Assembly: GCF_020382885.2 (NCBI RefSeq)
Contig: NC_058496.1
Span: 17,154,501-17,218,500 of the forward strand
Length of the DNA stretch: 64,000 bases
Reading direction: 5' to 3'
From: Scatophagus argus
Lineage: Eukaryota; Chordata; Actinopteri; Scatophagidae
How positions within the stretch are numbered: the first letter of the stretch is position 1; every line of letters starts with the position of its first letter. Shown here piece after piece: positions 52,754-62,697 of the stretch. The translations under genes and the position numbers were made by a program. Below the pieces are notes generated by a model that was not told where the DNA came from, did no database searches, and worked only from the letters and a program-made list of their open reading frames with translations.

Positions 52754-53278
52754 CTACTCAGTGCGTTCTTGCTTTATGTTGGGATCCACCATCTCTTGGC
52801 TTGGCATATCGCTCTTAGGACTCGTGCCCTGCTCTGGTTCCTCAGGCTGGCTGACTTCCTCAGCAGCCTCCCCTGAACCTGTCATTACCTGCTGGATGCC
52901 TCCATCCACGACTGGTTCGTTGTGTTCCAACTCTTTAGATGTTTGTGTGTCTGGGCTTTCTTGACTTTGCAGGGTTTCCTGGTGCATAGAAGAATCTTGA
53001 AGACTCTCTGTGCCGTCACCATCTGCAGACACTGAAGGGTGGGACTCTCCAGCTGGCTTGTCACGGGTCTCCTCCTCCTGTTCCCTCCTCTCTTCATGCT
53101 GCTGAAGCCCAGCTGTGGTGCTGCCAGGGTGGGCCTGATCACCATGGACCTCTAGTGGAGGCTTTTCAGTTTTATACTCTGCAGAGGGAAATTCTGGGTC
53201 CTCTGTTGCCCCGCTATCTGCACCTGTATCAGGGGTTTCTTCTTTCTCCTGTTTTGCTCCTGTCACCTCCATCTCCAC
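52754..53278 (-). CDS. HSPB1-type gene exon 4, acidic tail
   Basis: A 525-nt terminal exon with acceptor ACAAATTCAG and phase 0 start. By my count about 44 of 174 residues are acidic and about 12 basic, with no Cys or Trp and one Phe and one Tyr. Examples are [20 protein letters not shown] and [17 protein letters not shown]. It is predicted disordered. It stays open for 175 codons in the spliced frame, and the short 3' UTR with AATAAA fits a real terminal exon. Confidence 0.8.
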   Translation of the reverse strand: MEMEVTGAKQEKEETPDTGADSGATEDPEFPSAEYKTEKPPLEVHGDQAHPGSTTAGLQQHEERREQEEETRDKPAGESHPSVSADGDGTESLQDSSMHQETLQSQESPDTQTSKELEHNEPVVDGGIQQVMTGSGEAAEEVSQPEEPEQGTSPKSDMPSQEMVDPNIKQERTE

Positions 53279-55132
53279 CTGAATTTGTGCATACATTTTT
53301 CAGCAGTGAAATTAACAGTTATGATTAAAAATTCACTAACCCCACATTCATGGCCCACCTCAATACCAAACTTGCATGACAGTCTTTCAAATAAGTGGAA
53401 GGAGGGACACTGAATTGAATGCAGCGGGCAGATGTTCAGAGTGCGTCTTGAAAAATAAATTAAAGGAATGTTTTGATATTTTGAGAGCTCTGCTGAGAGA
53501 TGAAATGATTGATTACATACTCACATCTGTTTGATAAATACTGTACAGAGCTGCCGCCAACAGCTGGTTAGCTTAGTTTCACACAAAGACTGGAAACAAG
53601 CAGGACCAGCTTCTTTCCAATGGTGATAAAAACGTTTTTAAATTAAAATAAATACAAAAATCAAAGTGTAAAAATGAGAGGTTGCAGAGGTAATTTATTG
53701 GACTATTTCTTGACTAAGAGTAATCTCCAAAACAAAAACCACACTTTGGTTTTTGTTCAGATTAAACACATGAGATACAATGTATTCATTTGCGAGCTTT
53801 TGCAGATTTTATTAACCTTAGACAAAACCAGACTAGCTGATTCCCCTTGTCTCTAGTCTTAAGCTAAACTAACCAGCTGTTAGCTGATTTACCAGACATG
53901 TATGTAAGTGGTATCGATCATCTCAACAAACCCTCAGTAGGAAAGGAAAGCGTATCAAAATGTAAAACTATTTCTTTAAATGTAAAGAAAAAGCTTGTCA
54001 CATGTGATCACCTTTATGGGAATAATGATGGCAGCAGGAACTGATGTTTCAGGAACTGGAACTTCCACAGTCAGGATACCATCAACAGAAAGTCTGGATT
54101 CAATTTTGGTAGCATCAATCTCAGCTGGGAGCCTGGAAATGACAGGATGGTGTTTTCTAATACTGAAACTGGTATACGGAATTTCAAAATTTTCAGCTCA
54201 CTAAGCATTTTGTACTGGATGCTTTCAAAACAAAGACCTTCAGTGCTACATTCTTGGCTGCTGAGTGGTGTAGAGAATGACTTAGCTGTCGCCTGTTGGC
54301 TAATATCAGTGTTTACATCGCATACCTGTATTTCCGTGTAAAACATCTGGCAATAAATCCATGCTCATCTGGCCTCTCTTCATGTTTCCCTGGGGATGGA
54401 ATACCATTTACGAAGAATGTAGGGACACACAGAGGAATCAAGCAACACAGAGAAAACCACTCAACGCAACGAAATCCATTCCTGCCACAGAGCTGTGATT
54501 TCCCCTAACAAATTACTTAAACAGCTTTCTAATTTTGTTACATTCAGTTTCCTTTCCATTCTCATTTAATTTTAAGGGGTTTATTGTGTGAACTGTGAGA
54601 TAGATAAATGTTACTCTTTGAGATAATAATATTAGATAGATTGACAGATAGATTAAAACTGCATTAGGAGTATAGACTATCCTGTCCGTAAAAGTAATTA
54701 ACAATGTATTATCAAGTGTTTTTGGAGCTGTTTAATTAACAGGACCACAAGCCAATGTTCTGTACCTCCAACCTCCAGGAATCCATCTCTGACGCTCAGA
54801 GAAATCTCTGAAGGAGAGAAATGAGTCACGTCCAGGTTGACCCTCCACCTGTACTGCTCCTCACTAATCTTCTGGCCCGGATGATACATCGAACTGGAGA
54901 TGTAGGGCACAAACAGTGGAGCGGGTATGTACCCTGGCCAGGAGCAGGCTGCCAAACTCCTCTGGAGCCTGTCCACATCCATCCACCGGGGGTCCCATGT
55001 CTCCAGGAGAGGTGGCAGGCCAACATCCTGATTGAAAAGCCGGCTGGACTGCCACCATTTTCTCAGGGGGTACCAGGGGACACCCTTGCTGTACTCCCCA
55101 CATGACAGCTCTGTTTTGGCCTGTTCGCTCAT
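52754..55132 (-). CDS. HSPB1-type small heat shock protein with long acidic C-terminal tail
   Basis: Four - strand exons, 55132-54766, 54389-54326, 54132-54012 and 53278-52754, join in frame to 358 residues. The N-terminus has the HSPB1 pattern: [20 protein letters not shown] followed by PPLLE, then [10 protein letters not shown]. The alpha-crystallin domain spans about residues 90-175. It includes [68 protein letters not shown] and TVEVPVP. An IxI-type motif IIPIK follows at about residue 180-184. HSPB1 proteins are ATP-independent holdase chaperones that form oligomers, and normally end within about 20-30 residues of this motif. Here the last exon adds about 174 residues rich in Glu, Gln, Ser and Pro. 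They have almost no aromatic residues and end PNIKQERTE, which fits a SUMO consensus (IKQE). The gene faces hspb8 tail-to-tail. It could be a fish-specific paralogue such as hspb15, so I give no symbol. Confidence 0.88.
53279..54011 (-). other. intron 3 of the HSPB1-type gene
   Basis: Largely occupied by a family A MITE. If retained, translation would add about 11 residues after IPIK and stop, giving a conventional-length small heat shock protein. Confidence 0.7.
53463..53981. mobile_element. long-TIR MITE (family A), most complete copy
   Basis: The left arm carries CAACAGCTGGTTAGCTTAGT and AAAGACTGG. The right arm carries the inverse, CTAGTCTTAAGCTAAACTAA and CCAGCTGTTAGCTG. The outer ends TTTGATATTTTGAGAG and TATCAAAATGTAAAAC also pair. 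The centre includes CAGATTAAACACATGAGATA, as in the other copies. It is non-coding. Confidence 0.75.
54012..54132 (-). CDS. HSPB1-type gene exon 3
   Basis: 121 nt, encoding [34 protein letters not shown] and IIIPIK. The acceptor is CATTTCCAG and the donor ATAAAG|gtgatc. It covers the last crystallin strands and the IxI-type motif. Confidence 0.92.
54326..54389 (-). CDS. HSPB1-type gene exon 2 (64 nt)
   Basis: It encodes [20 protein letters not shown] and a Y, the most conserved HSPB1 segment. The acceptor is CATCCCCAG and the donor TACAG|gtatgc. Length and phases are identical to hspb8 exon 2. Confidence 0.95.
54390..54765 (-). other. intron 1 of the HSPB1-type gene
   Basis: 376 bp with short GATA-type repeats near 54600-54650. 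Nothing else is recognised. Confidence 0.75.
54766..55132 (-). CDS. HSPB1-type gene exon 1
   Basis: 367 nt from ATG (context AAACATGAG) to GTTGGAG|gtacag, ending in phase 1. It encodes [16 protein letters not shown], then the HSPB1-like [20 protein letters not shown]. It extends through [20 protein letters not shown] of the crystallin domain. Confidence 0.93.
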
Positions 55133-55217
55133 GTTTCAAAGAATAAAATGACAGAAATAAAACAAGGGAGAAAATTAAATGTGGCAGCCCTTTTTTTGTT
55201 GACAGGAAGCAAGTAAC

Positions 55218-55230
55218 TTCTGGAATCTTG
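55218..55230 (-). promoter_or_regulatory. possible heat shock element near the HSPB1-type gene
   Basis: TTCtgGAAtcTTG reads as three alternating HSE pentamer cores with one mismatch in the last. It lies 86 bp upstream of the start codon, between the TATA-like box and the ATG. It may therefore sit in the transcribed leader. Confidence 0.35.
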
Positions 55231-55342
55231 GGGTAGACTCACTGAAATTCCACCAATTAAAATCTCGTTAATGAGTAAGGGAATGATAAAAGACAGATTG
55301 CCCGAAGCTAAGGGTGGTAAGGCAAAGAAATCTCTGAAGTGC

Positions 55343-55350
55343 TTTATATA
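55343..55350 (-). promoter_or_regulatory. TATA-like box of the HSPB1-type gene
   Basis: TTTATATA on the + strand reads TATATAAA on the - strand, about 210 bp upstream of the start codon. That is similar to the hspb8 spacing. Confidence 0.5.
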
Positions 55351-57584
55351 GTGCTCCTGTCTGCTTTAGCACCTATTAAGCACTCATGCCGATCCCATGA
55401 GAAGGGTGTGTGGGCATGGGGTGATGGGTGTGGAGGAGAGGTTGTTACCTCTTACTGGCCTGAAGAAGGCAGCAGACTAATTAGTTGTATTTATAACTTT
55501 TACATATGCAATGGCAAATAGCGAGCAGTTGGCACAGGCTGGTTTGTGTTTGAACTGTTGCATTTGTTGCCTGAAGAATGTTCTTCTCACATCCCAGTGA
55601 ACTCTATTCTGTCAACGGTGACTGGACTCCTCAGTCTTGTCATGAGTCAGTGATAGTGTCTCATCCTCCTGTGTTTCACTCCTCAAAGGATACACAGTGG
55701 CAGCAGTTTGTCTGGAGCATGAAATACTTCTACTAAGGTCTGAAAAGGACACAAAATGCTATTTAGTTGTGTTATCTGAAAGGTTTCAGTGGCATGTGTG
55801 TGTATTGAATGTACAAAGCTCTCTTCCATTCCATTTTTCTTTCGCTGTGCAGTTTCAACAGGATTATTATTGTTCCCTCTTTTATCAAGTGTGACAGACT
55901 TGTCAGTGTTTCATTTTTAGAGCTGTGTGCCCTGGGATCTTGGCATACTGTCCACTGGAGCACAAAACAGATTGAACAGATGTTTCTGACACTTTGTGAG
56001 ATGCCTCACCCACCGATTCTGTCTGTAGGATATGCTGTGAGAGGTTAAACTGGGATTCTCTGCTGCCGCTTGAGTGCCTGAAAAAACGGTCCCTCTGTTT
56101 AAACCATCAATAAAGATTTCAATCCTGCTCACATTAAAGGCACCTATGCCCACAATGCGTCGAAAAGGAAGTAAAATTGAGGAACGTCTGTAAATTTTTT
56201 GAGTGAGATTATTGTACAACATTGTACATTTATTTTAAATAATTTAATTCACCAGTTTTTCTCAAATTCAAAACATTTTTTTGAGTATATGATTTTTACC
56301 CATTTCACTCATGTGTACACTTAAATAAGGGTACTATTTTATATTTATATTGACCCTTAATTAGGCCTCATCTCATTTTCTCTAATCTCAGCTTTTGTTT
56401 TGTGCTTAATGGTAAACTTTTTCTGAATATGTATCTGGATGAATGTGTGGGCCTGCTGCTGTAACAGTAAACAACATTTAAACAGTTCTGTACTCTGTAC
56501 ATGGAAGTTTCCAGACAAACACCAGCAGCCAGTTTCACTGATTAGTTGTTCTTTGCTTGTTAATTAGTGGCAGGGGGTCGAGTCAGGTCAGCCCGACAGA
56601 GTCAGCTCACTGTGACTGTGCATTTAACAGGACTTTTTTTTCTTTGTCTGTGTAGTATATAATTGGACACAAGATTATTAGAGTGTAATTTTTACAATTA
56701 GTGGAGTTTTTCAGGTTGATCTCGGGGCTGCATAGGCTGAAATGGTACTGAATGGAGTGTGAAAAGGTAGATCAATGGAATGAGGAGAAATGATTGACTC
56801 TGCAACATTATTTTGACTTATTAATTAAAACAACTATCACAGAAGCTTTGGCTGGATTCAGCTAACATTAAGAAAGTCAAGATATTTTTAGTGTGGGGCT
56901 AATCTCTGTCATGAGTGGTATAACTCTAATATGTAATCAAGCACAGGCATTTACTGTTCATGTCACTTAATGCAATGAGAGTCAGACAACGATTAAATGA
57001 CAATATATCTTTTTATGGCAGGCATTTTGAAATGCCACAGCAGCATACACACACACGCACACAAGCACTAGCACAAGCTAGCAGCTACGACTAGTCTAAA
57101 CTAAGTCCCCCATAACTAAGTCAAACAAGTGCTAAAACCAATGATGAAAATGTAGCTAAACTCCCGTTAAAGGCTTAATTTAAGAACTATCCATCACACT
57201 TTTGACTCTTTTGACACTTTTGAATGGGATTTAAATTGCATATTTTGGTTAAATTTATTAAAACCTAATTTAATTTAAATAAGCACAGAAAGAACACATT
57301 TCTTGGAGACATTGTCTCCGAAGACAAGATAGGTATATCAAACTTTTATTATAAAATGTCAAAAATAAGGTACAAAATTAAGACATTACACATTTTCCAT
57401 ATGTAGTTTGTGATATAAATATATATTGGTTTGCCACAATATATGTCAATGTTTTCCCACGATGCTACATTTGTTGTGTAGACTAATACATTAATCGAAC
57501 TATAATCAAACCTGTACATGGTTGTTTCTTAACTAACAACCACAAACTTAGCCTTTTATAAACAAACAATGTTCATAACTTAAC
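55351..57584. other. intergenic region, AT-rich
   Basis: No gene, RNA or clear mobile element is recognised. Open frames up to 101 codons appear without family features. Confidence 0.55.
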
Positions 57585-58080
57585 GGGGCCGCCAAATTCT
57601 AGCTGAATGTAGGTTTCTTATAGTGTGCACAAAGGTTTATCGTAGTTCCGGTCGCATCATCAATACGGACTTTGACTACTTGGACTTCCTTGTGGGCTGA
57701 GCTTCATTTACCGTTACCATGGGAGACGGAGGTCGCAGGGTTAACACGCGGGCAGCCGAAGTTAGGCGACTTTGTAGAGATCATTTTAGCACATTTTCTG
57801 TACAACGTCAGTCTCCTTCGTAATTTACAAACTTGTAATGACTCATTCAAATTCGGCGATATGTCCGCGTCGTTTTTGTACGGCAAATCCTGCATTTGTT
57901 TCTCAGTACAGAGCTAAAGTTTGTGCGTTGAGCAGTACTGGACGCGCGGACTTCCATGAGAGTAAAAATCGCCGACAGCTGCTGCTGAGTCGCCGGCAGT
58001 GCTGCCCGGATGCACCCTGGAGACCGAGTGAAGGACCCAGACAACCTTCATATCTGGAAACCAAAGCAGTGATCCTGGAC
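57585..58080 (+). promoter_or_regulatory. CpG-rich promoter-like region
   Basis: CpG dinucleotides become frequent here (CGGTCGCATCATCAATACGG, GGGAGACGGAGGTCGCAGGG, CGCGGACTTCC, ATCGCCGACAG), while flanking sequence is CpG-poor and AT-rich. This suits an unmethylated promoter and first exon. An ATG at 57719 in strong Kozak context (ACCATGG) opens a short frame of about 35 codons. It may be an upstream ORF. Confidence 0.5.
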
Positions 58081-58107
58081 AATATGGGACAACAACACCT
58101 GCAAACG
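57838..58107 (+). CDS. candidate exon 1 of the membrane-protein gene
   Basis: A 90-codon open frame after an in-frame TAG. It is rich in Arg, Ser and Cys, and ends VILDNMGQQHLQT at a weak donor. An internal ATG at 58084 has A at -3 and G at +4, a better initiation context. Low certainty. Confidence 0.3.
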
Positions 58108-61100
58108 GTATTCTCAGTCATTAGCCTACATAAACTGAAGAGCTTCAGTCAAATACAGTACAAATACAAAATAGTTTATATAAAGGAGAGCATGAGACTT
58201 GACAATAACTTATGTCAGATGACCCTACACACACACACGCACGCACACAGCCACACACATTCATCATCATCAAATAATTTTGATGCCTTGCCTTGAATTA
58301 GGATTAACTTCAAAGATCGCTGTCATCTCACCCAAAATAAAAAACGACTCGTTGAAGGAACACATACTCCATCTTTTTTTCTCTCTGTCTCGCATTCTCC
58401 CTGTCTGCTATCTTTTTTCATCCCCATCCCATCTGGCAGCTGCTAAAGATCAGAAAGTCTTCACAGACCCTCCTGCTGTTACTCCCTTGAACTCTTAATG
58501 CCCTTCTCAAGTGATATTTTCATATCTGTGAGTGTGTGTGTGTGTGATCCCTTTCATTTCATGGCAAGGCCTCTATCTCTCTCACTCATCAGTAACCCCA
58601 GCTGCCCTCCCTGGGCTACACAGAGCAGCCCCGTCCAAGACCAGTCACTTCATCTACTTTGCATGGACACTGACCCCTCTCTGCGCTCAAGCACATCAAG
58701 TGTGTGGCAAATCAAATTTTTATCCCAGATGAAAACACATTTCAGACTTGCAGTCAAAGGATGGGAAACACACCCATGACCCAGTTTACTTTAACCGTCC
58801 TCACTGCGATTTGAGTTGGAGAGGATGTTCAAAGATGGCAGTTTTGAAGGCCCAGTGGGCTCTGCAGAGTCAGTTTTCATAATCAGCAGCACAGATGCTG
58901 TGTCTGATCTCCCAAGCCTGTTCCCACTAACAAATGCATTTGAAGTAAGATGTTGCCATTTATAAGATGATTACAGTCACCTATGCTCAGGGGAGGACTC
59001 AGCAGTGGCCAGTCACAGCGAATCACAGGGCTTCAAACAGCCTGCCATGAATCCACAGGATATTAGCAGCCAATGCATCAAGGGGGATGAAGTGTCAAAT
59101 GGCTGGTTTGTCCCTGTGGACACTGCATTCATCATTGTTATTGTGAGTCTGGCTAAGTTGCTGAGGCAGGCCGACTGGCTGGCGAATAGAGGGACGTGGT
59201 ACGTAGCAGACTTGACACATCAGAATTTTTGCGGAGCTATTATACATGTTACTTCAGCCAGCAATGAGTCGGAAATAATGCAGAACGATGCCTCGATCTA
59301 ACACAAAATGATGCTCTTGGTTGAAGAAATTCATTTGTTGAATTGGTTCAGCCATGCCTGTTGCCAATCCATTGTCTCTATGACTACATTGAACAGGAAT
59401 GGTCTCGTATACACTGTAAATCACTAAGGAGGGAAAACAAGGCAATCTCATCTTCTGCAGTTCCCTGCTCTATGTTATTGGGTTTACAGCGCTTTTGATT
59501 CAGCTCTCTGTGGTGCTGTTAAGACAAATGCAATGCTAACATTGTTTGGTGTGTGTGTGTGTGTGTGTGCTGCTCCTGGATGTTGATGGGAATCCACAGG
59601 TTAAAGCCACTTTACAGACCATTTCTAAAGGAAGTTTTTTCCATTATATGTAGGAATTGGAACATGCACTTTCTGTGTGTGCTCATGTGTGCACATATAG
59701 TATTCATACGCTGAGGTCTCTATTGTCTGTGTCCACTGAAGTAGCAGAAAGGCAACAACAGTGTCCCGCTTTGACTCGAAAGAGATTTGCTGCAAATGAG
59801 CTCATCCATCAGCAGAAGCGTGTGGGGACAAGGGAATGATGAGGAGAAGGAGGGTGAGGAGGAAGATGAACAGAGATGGCGGGGCGGAGCAGGGGCAGGA
59901 CTGCTCTGAGAGAAGCCTCACAGTGAAATATGACGACCGTGGCATTTCCATGCTCTCTGGCACGTTGTCTTGTCCTTTGGATTTTACAGTTTGAAAGCTT
60001 GAACTCAGCTCGGCCCATGTCCAGTTCATTTGTAGCTTTGCCATAAATATAAAAAAATCATTTAGGGTAGTAGTCCTTTTAGCTACATTAATTGCCTTCA
60101 GTTCAGCATCTACTCTTGTTAATGCCTTTAAATACAGTTTTCCCCTTTTCCTCCAGCTTTAAAGTTGGAAAAACCTTCCTGTCTGCCTGTATCATCTACT
60201 GTATATTCTTGTATCACTTTGTTCCAACTCTTCATTGAGGATATAGCATCATGTGTACACCGAGAGACAAATTTAAGCCCGACAATACATTTTTACATGC
60301 ATCATAAAATGGAAATTTATTGGATGTCTTGTCTGTAATCCTAGACAGGTATCTCCAAAAATGTAGCCATATTTGTTACATGGAAACTTTAGGATCTCTC
60401 CAAGGATTTTAAATAAAGGTCTATGAATTTTGAACAGTGTTGGGCACAGCATGACGACCTGCTGCAGGGTTATTTGTGCATGGATACAATGAGAGTTGTA
60501 AATGCTATTCATCGGCGACAAAGTACTGAAAAGTAAATCTTGTGTGGATGCCTGAACAAAACAAAGTAAACAGAAGACTTAATGTGAACAGCAGATATAG
60601 ATAGATTGATCTGCGGTTAGATTTTGAGTGGTGGCTTGATTAAACGTTGTGTCAGCTGTTATCAGGAGGGAAGAAACACTCCTGAGTAGACATCACTATT
60701 TGTAAAGTCCATGTAGCATTTTCAGTGACGGTGCAGTTAATGCTGCAAAGATAGAAGGATTTTATTTAACTTATCGTACTTTGATATTCTGATAGAACTA
60801 CTCAACTCAAAAATCAACAAGCTAATGCCTGTTTTCTGATGATCTATTCTTAGGCGACCACAGATGACCCACCAAAGATAGTCGACAAGTCCATTAACAG
60901 CAAACCTCCAGATTCCACAGGAGGAAGTAAGGTAATTATTAAGGCCACATTTATACTCCTCTCACACAATTTATACTGAAGAAAAAAAAATCAGTTTATC
61001 TTGTATAAGGAGTTTTTTTTTACTCAGTGCACATAATTATGTAAAGATTAATTACCCGATTATCTGTCATTTCCATAAGCGATGTCATATCAGAGATGCT

Positions 61101-62697
61101 GCTTTTACTCTTGGCCTGCTGCCCAGTTTGCCTCTGCAGAGGTGACATGGGGATGCAGCACAGTCTTTCGTGGGTGAAGAACTGCTCTGAGCTTCAGAAC
61201 AACTTAGAAAACAAAAAGATAACAGCTGCTTGTCCGTTGTTTTTATGCACTTTCCCTTCAGAGTTTGCCAGTTGGTCGTACCCAGGCTGGAAAAAGAGCA
61301 GATATTGTTACCCTGCGGAAGCATCTGGGCCATGCCAGGTCAGAATTACATCTGTGGGAGTCTCTGTGAATCCATGGGAACAAATATGGAAAGAATGAAT
61401 CATTTCTGTTTATGTGCAGTAATTAGCACCACAACGGCACCTATTTATGGAAAAAGTCACATTTAACTATGACTTAGCTGATGAAAAAAGGGAAAAGTGC
61501 AACTGCTTGCTCACTGCAGGTATGCTCAGCTTTCAGTGTCTCTGTGTCCTGCAGGCAGTGGAGTCCTGGAAAAAGCTGTGGCATTTGGTCCAGTGTGTAT
61601 GTGTGTGTGTGTGTGCAACCCCCTAACCCTACCACAGGGTGTAGAGACAACATCCTCTGGGGGCAGCCGAGGGTACTTCCAACCAGCTGACATTTCTGAC
61701 AGCCTCTGATAGAGCCCAGAGTGTTGAATTATTCATACAGGTGTTATGGGGAAAGGTTGCCATTTTCACAGGAGAAGCTAACCCCCAGATGAATTGCGGC
61801 TGTTTATCCCTGCAAGTGAATACAGTAGTAATGATTTGGGGCTATGATGCCTTTTAGGCCAAAATGGCATCCCATTCTCTGTCAGCTCACATGTCGAAAG
61901 CTCATACATCTGCTGCTTTTCTGGCCAGAACAAATCTCTTAAACCTAATCAGCGTGGTTTTATTTTTCACCTCGGGCAGTTGGGTTGAAGTGTTTGACAT
62001 GTTGTGGTCTGTTTTGCAGCATTACAGCATTTCGTAATGGACGTCTTAATTGAAATATGAACCTTTTGATTATTAACATTTTCTCCTCTCGTCACAGATA
62101 TCACACTAAATATGCCCCAATCACACCAAATCTAGTCATTCTGATAGTTTTGGTTTTATTGACCTGGATTTTGATATATTTGTTGTTGAGATTTGTGCAT
62201 CGATCCCAGTACATAGCAGACAAGTGCTTAAACAGTGTCTTTGTTACTGCAGAGATTGTTACTGGTAAGACACATTGCTCTTGAGTTTTTCATATGTATT
62301 TTTCTATCGTTTAGGCAGCACAGTCACGCTTAAATCATGAAATATCTCCTACATGCTACTCAGTTATTTATGAGATTGCATTTGGGTTGTGGCAATTTCA
62401 CTCTTTCTCTAACATTTAAGTGTGTGTGTGTATGTCAAAATTGAAATAAACTTATACATTTCATACAGATCATATGACAATGATTTGCTCACATACAAGC
62501 GCAAAAATATCAGATAAATGAAATGACAATATTGCATAATATCAAATAATATGTACTAATTACAGTGATTTGTCACATAATTTTGCAAATACCCAAAACA
62601 CAGTTGAAGCTGTAATAACTGTGTTTTTCTATTTACAGATGAGATGGAAATTAGGACACAAATTCAAGATAGAAGATACTCATTTGAATTTGAGTGA
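57838..62697 (+). CDS. unrecognised single-pass membrane protein gene (exon 1 uncertain)
   Basis: Four well-spliced exons, 60854-60931, 61262-61338, 62098-62264 and 62639-62697, join in one frame (phases 0, 0, 2, 1) and end in TGA. They encode a hydrophilic stretch (DDPPKIVDKSINSKPPDSTG), then a basic stretch (KRADIVTLRKHLGHARYHTK). A hydrophobic helix of about 20-23 residues follows (NLVILIVLVLLTWILIYLLL), then RFVHRSQYIADK, and the tail EMEIRTQIQDRRYSFEFE. I assign exon 1 to 57838-58107 because its end is in phase 0 and the region is CpG-rich. Its donor (ACG|gtattc) is weak, so the start may be different. Starting at 57838 gives about 216 residues. Starting at the ATG at 58084 gives about 134. 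I recognise no family. In human the next genes are CCDC60 and TMEM233, but the sequence resembles neither as I know them. Confidence 0.5.
58108..60853 (+). other. candidate intron 1 of the membrane-protein gene
   Basis: It contains CA/GT microsatellites at about 58227-58258, 58529-58544 and 59548-59569. A strong donor-like TCT|gtgagt at about 58527 follows a 10-codon ATG frame and could belong to an alternative first exon. Nothing else is recognised. Confidence 0.5.
60854..60931 (+). CDS. exon 2 of the membrane-protein gene
   Basis: A 78-nt exon, acceptor TATTCTTAG, donor GTAAG|gtaatt, phase 0 at both ends. It encodes ATTDDPPKIVDKSINSKPPD followed by STGGSK. Confidence 0.6.
61262..61338 (+). 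CDS. exon 3 of the membrane-protein gene
   Basis: A 77-nt exon with a strong acceptor (CTTTCCCTTCAG) and donor CCAG|gtcaga. It goes from phase 0 to phase 2. It encodes SLPVGRTQAGKRADIVTLRK and HLGHA. Confidence 0.6.
62098..62264 (+). CDS. exon 4 of the membrane-protein gene, transmembrane helix
   Basis: A 167-nt exon, acceptor CTCTCGTCACAG, donor TACTG|gtaaga. It goes from phase 2 to phase 1. It encodes YHTKYAPITP, the hydrophobic helix and RFVHRSQYIADK, then LNSVFVTAEIVT. Confidence 0.62.
62639..62697 (+). CDS. terminal exon of the membrane-protein gene
   Basis: The acceptor TTTCTATTTACAG is strong. In the spliced frame it encodes a split D, then EMEIRTQIQDRRYSFEFE and TGA at 62695-62697. 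No canonical AATAAA was found in the next 600 bp. Confidence 0.55.

Noticed and set aside
59802-60044. 80-codon - strand frame ending in a hydrophobic segment
   Set aside because: Purine-rich + strand DNA gives this composition. There are no splice sites or promoter, and it lies in the intron of the + strand gene model.
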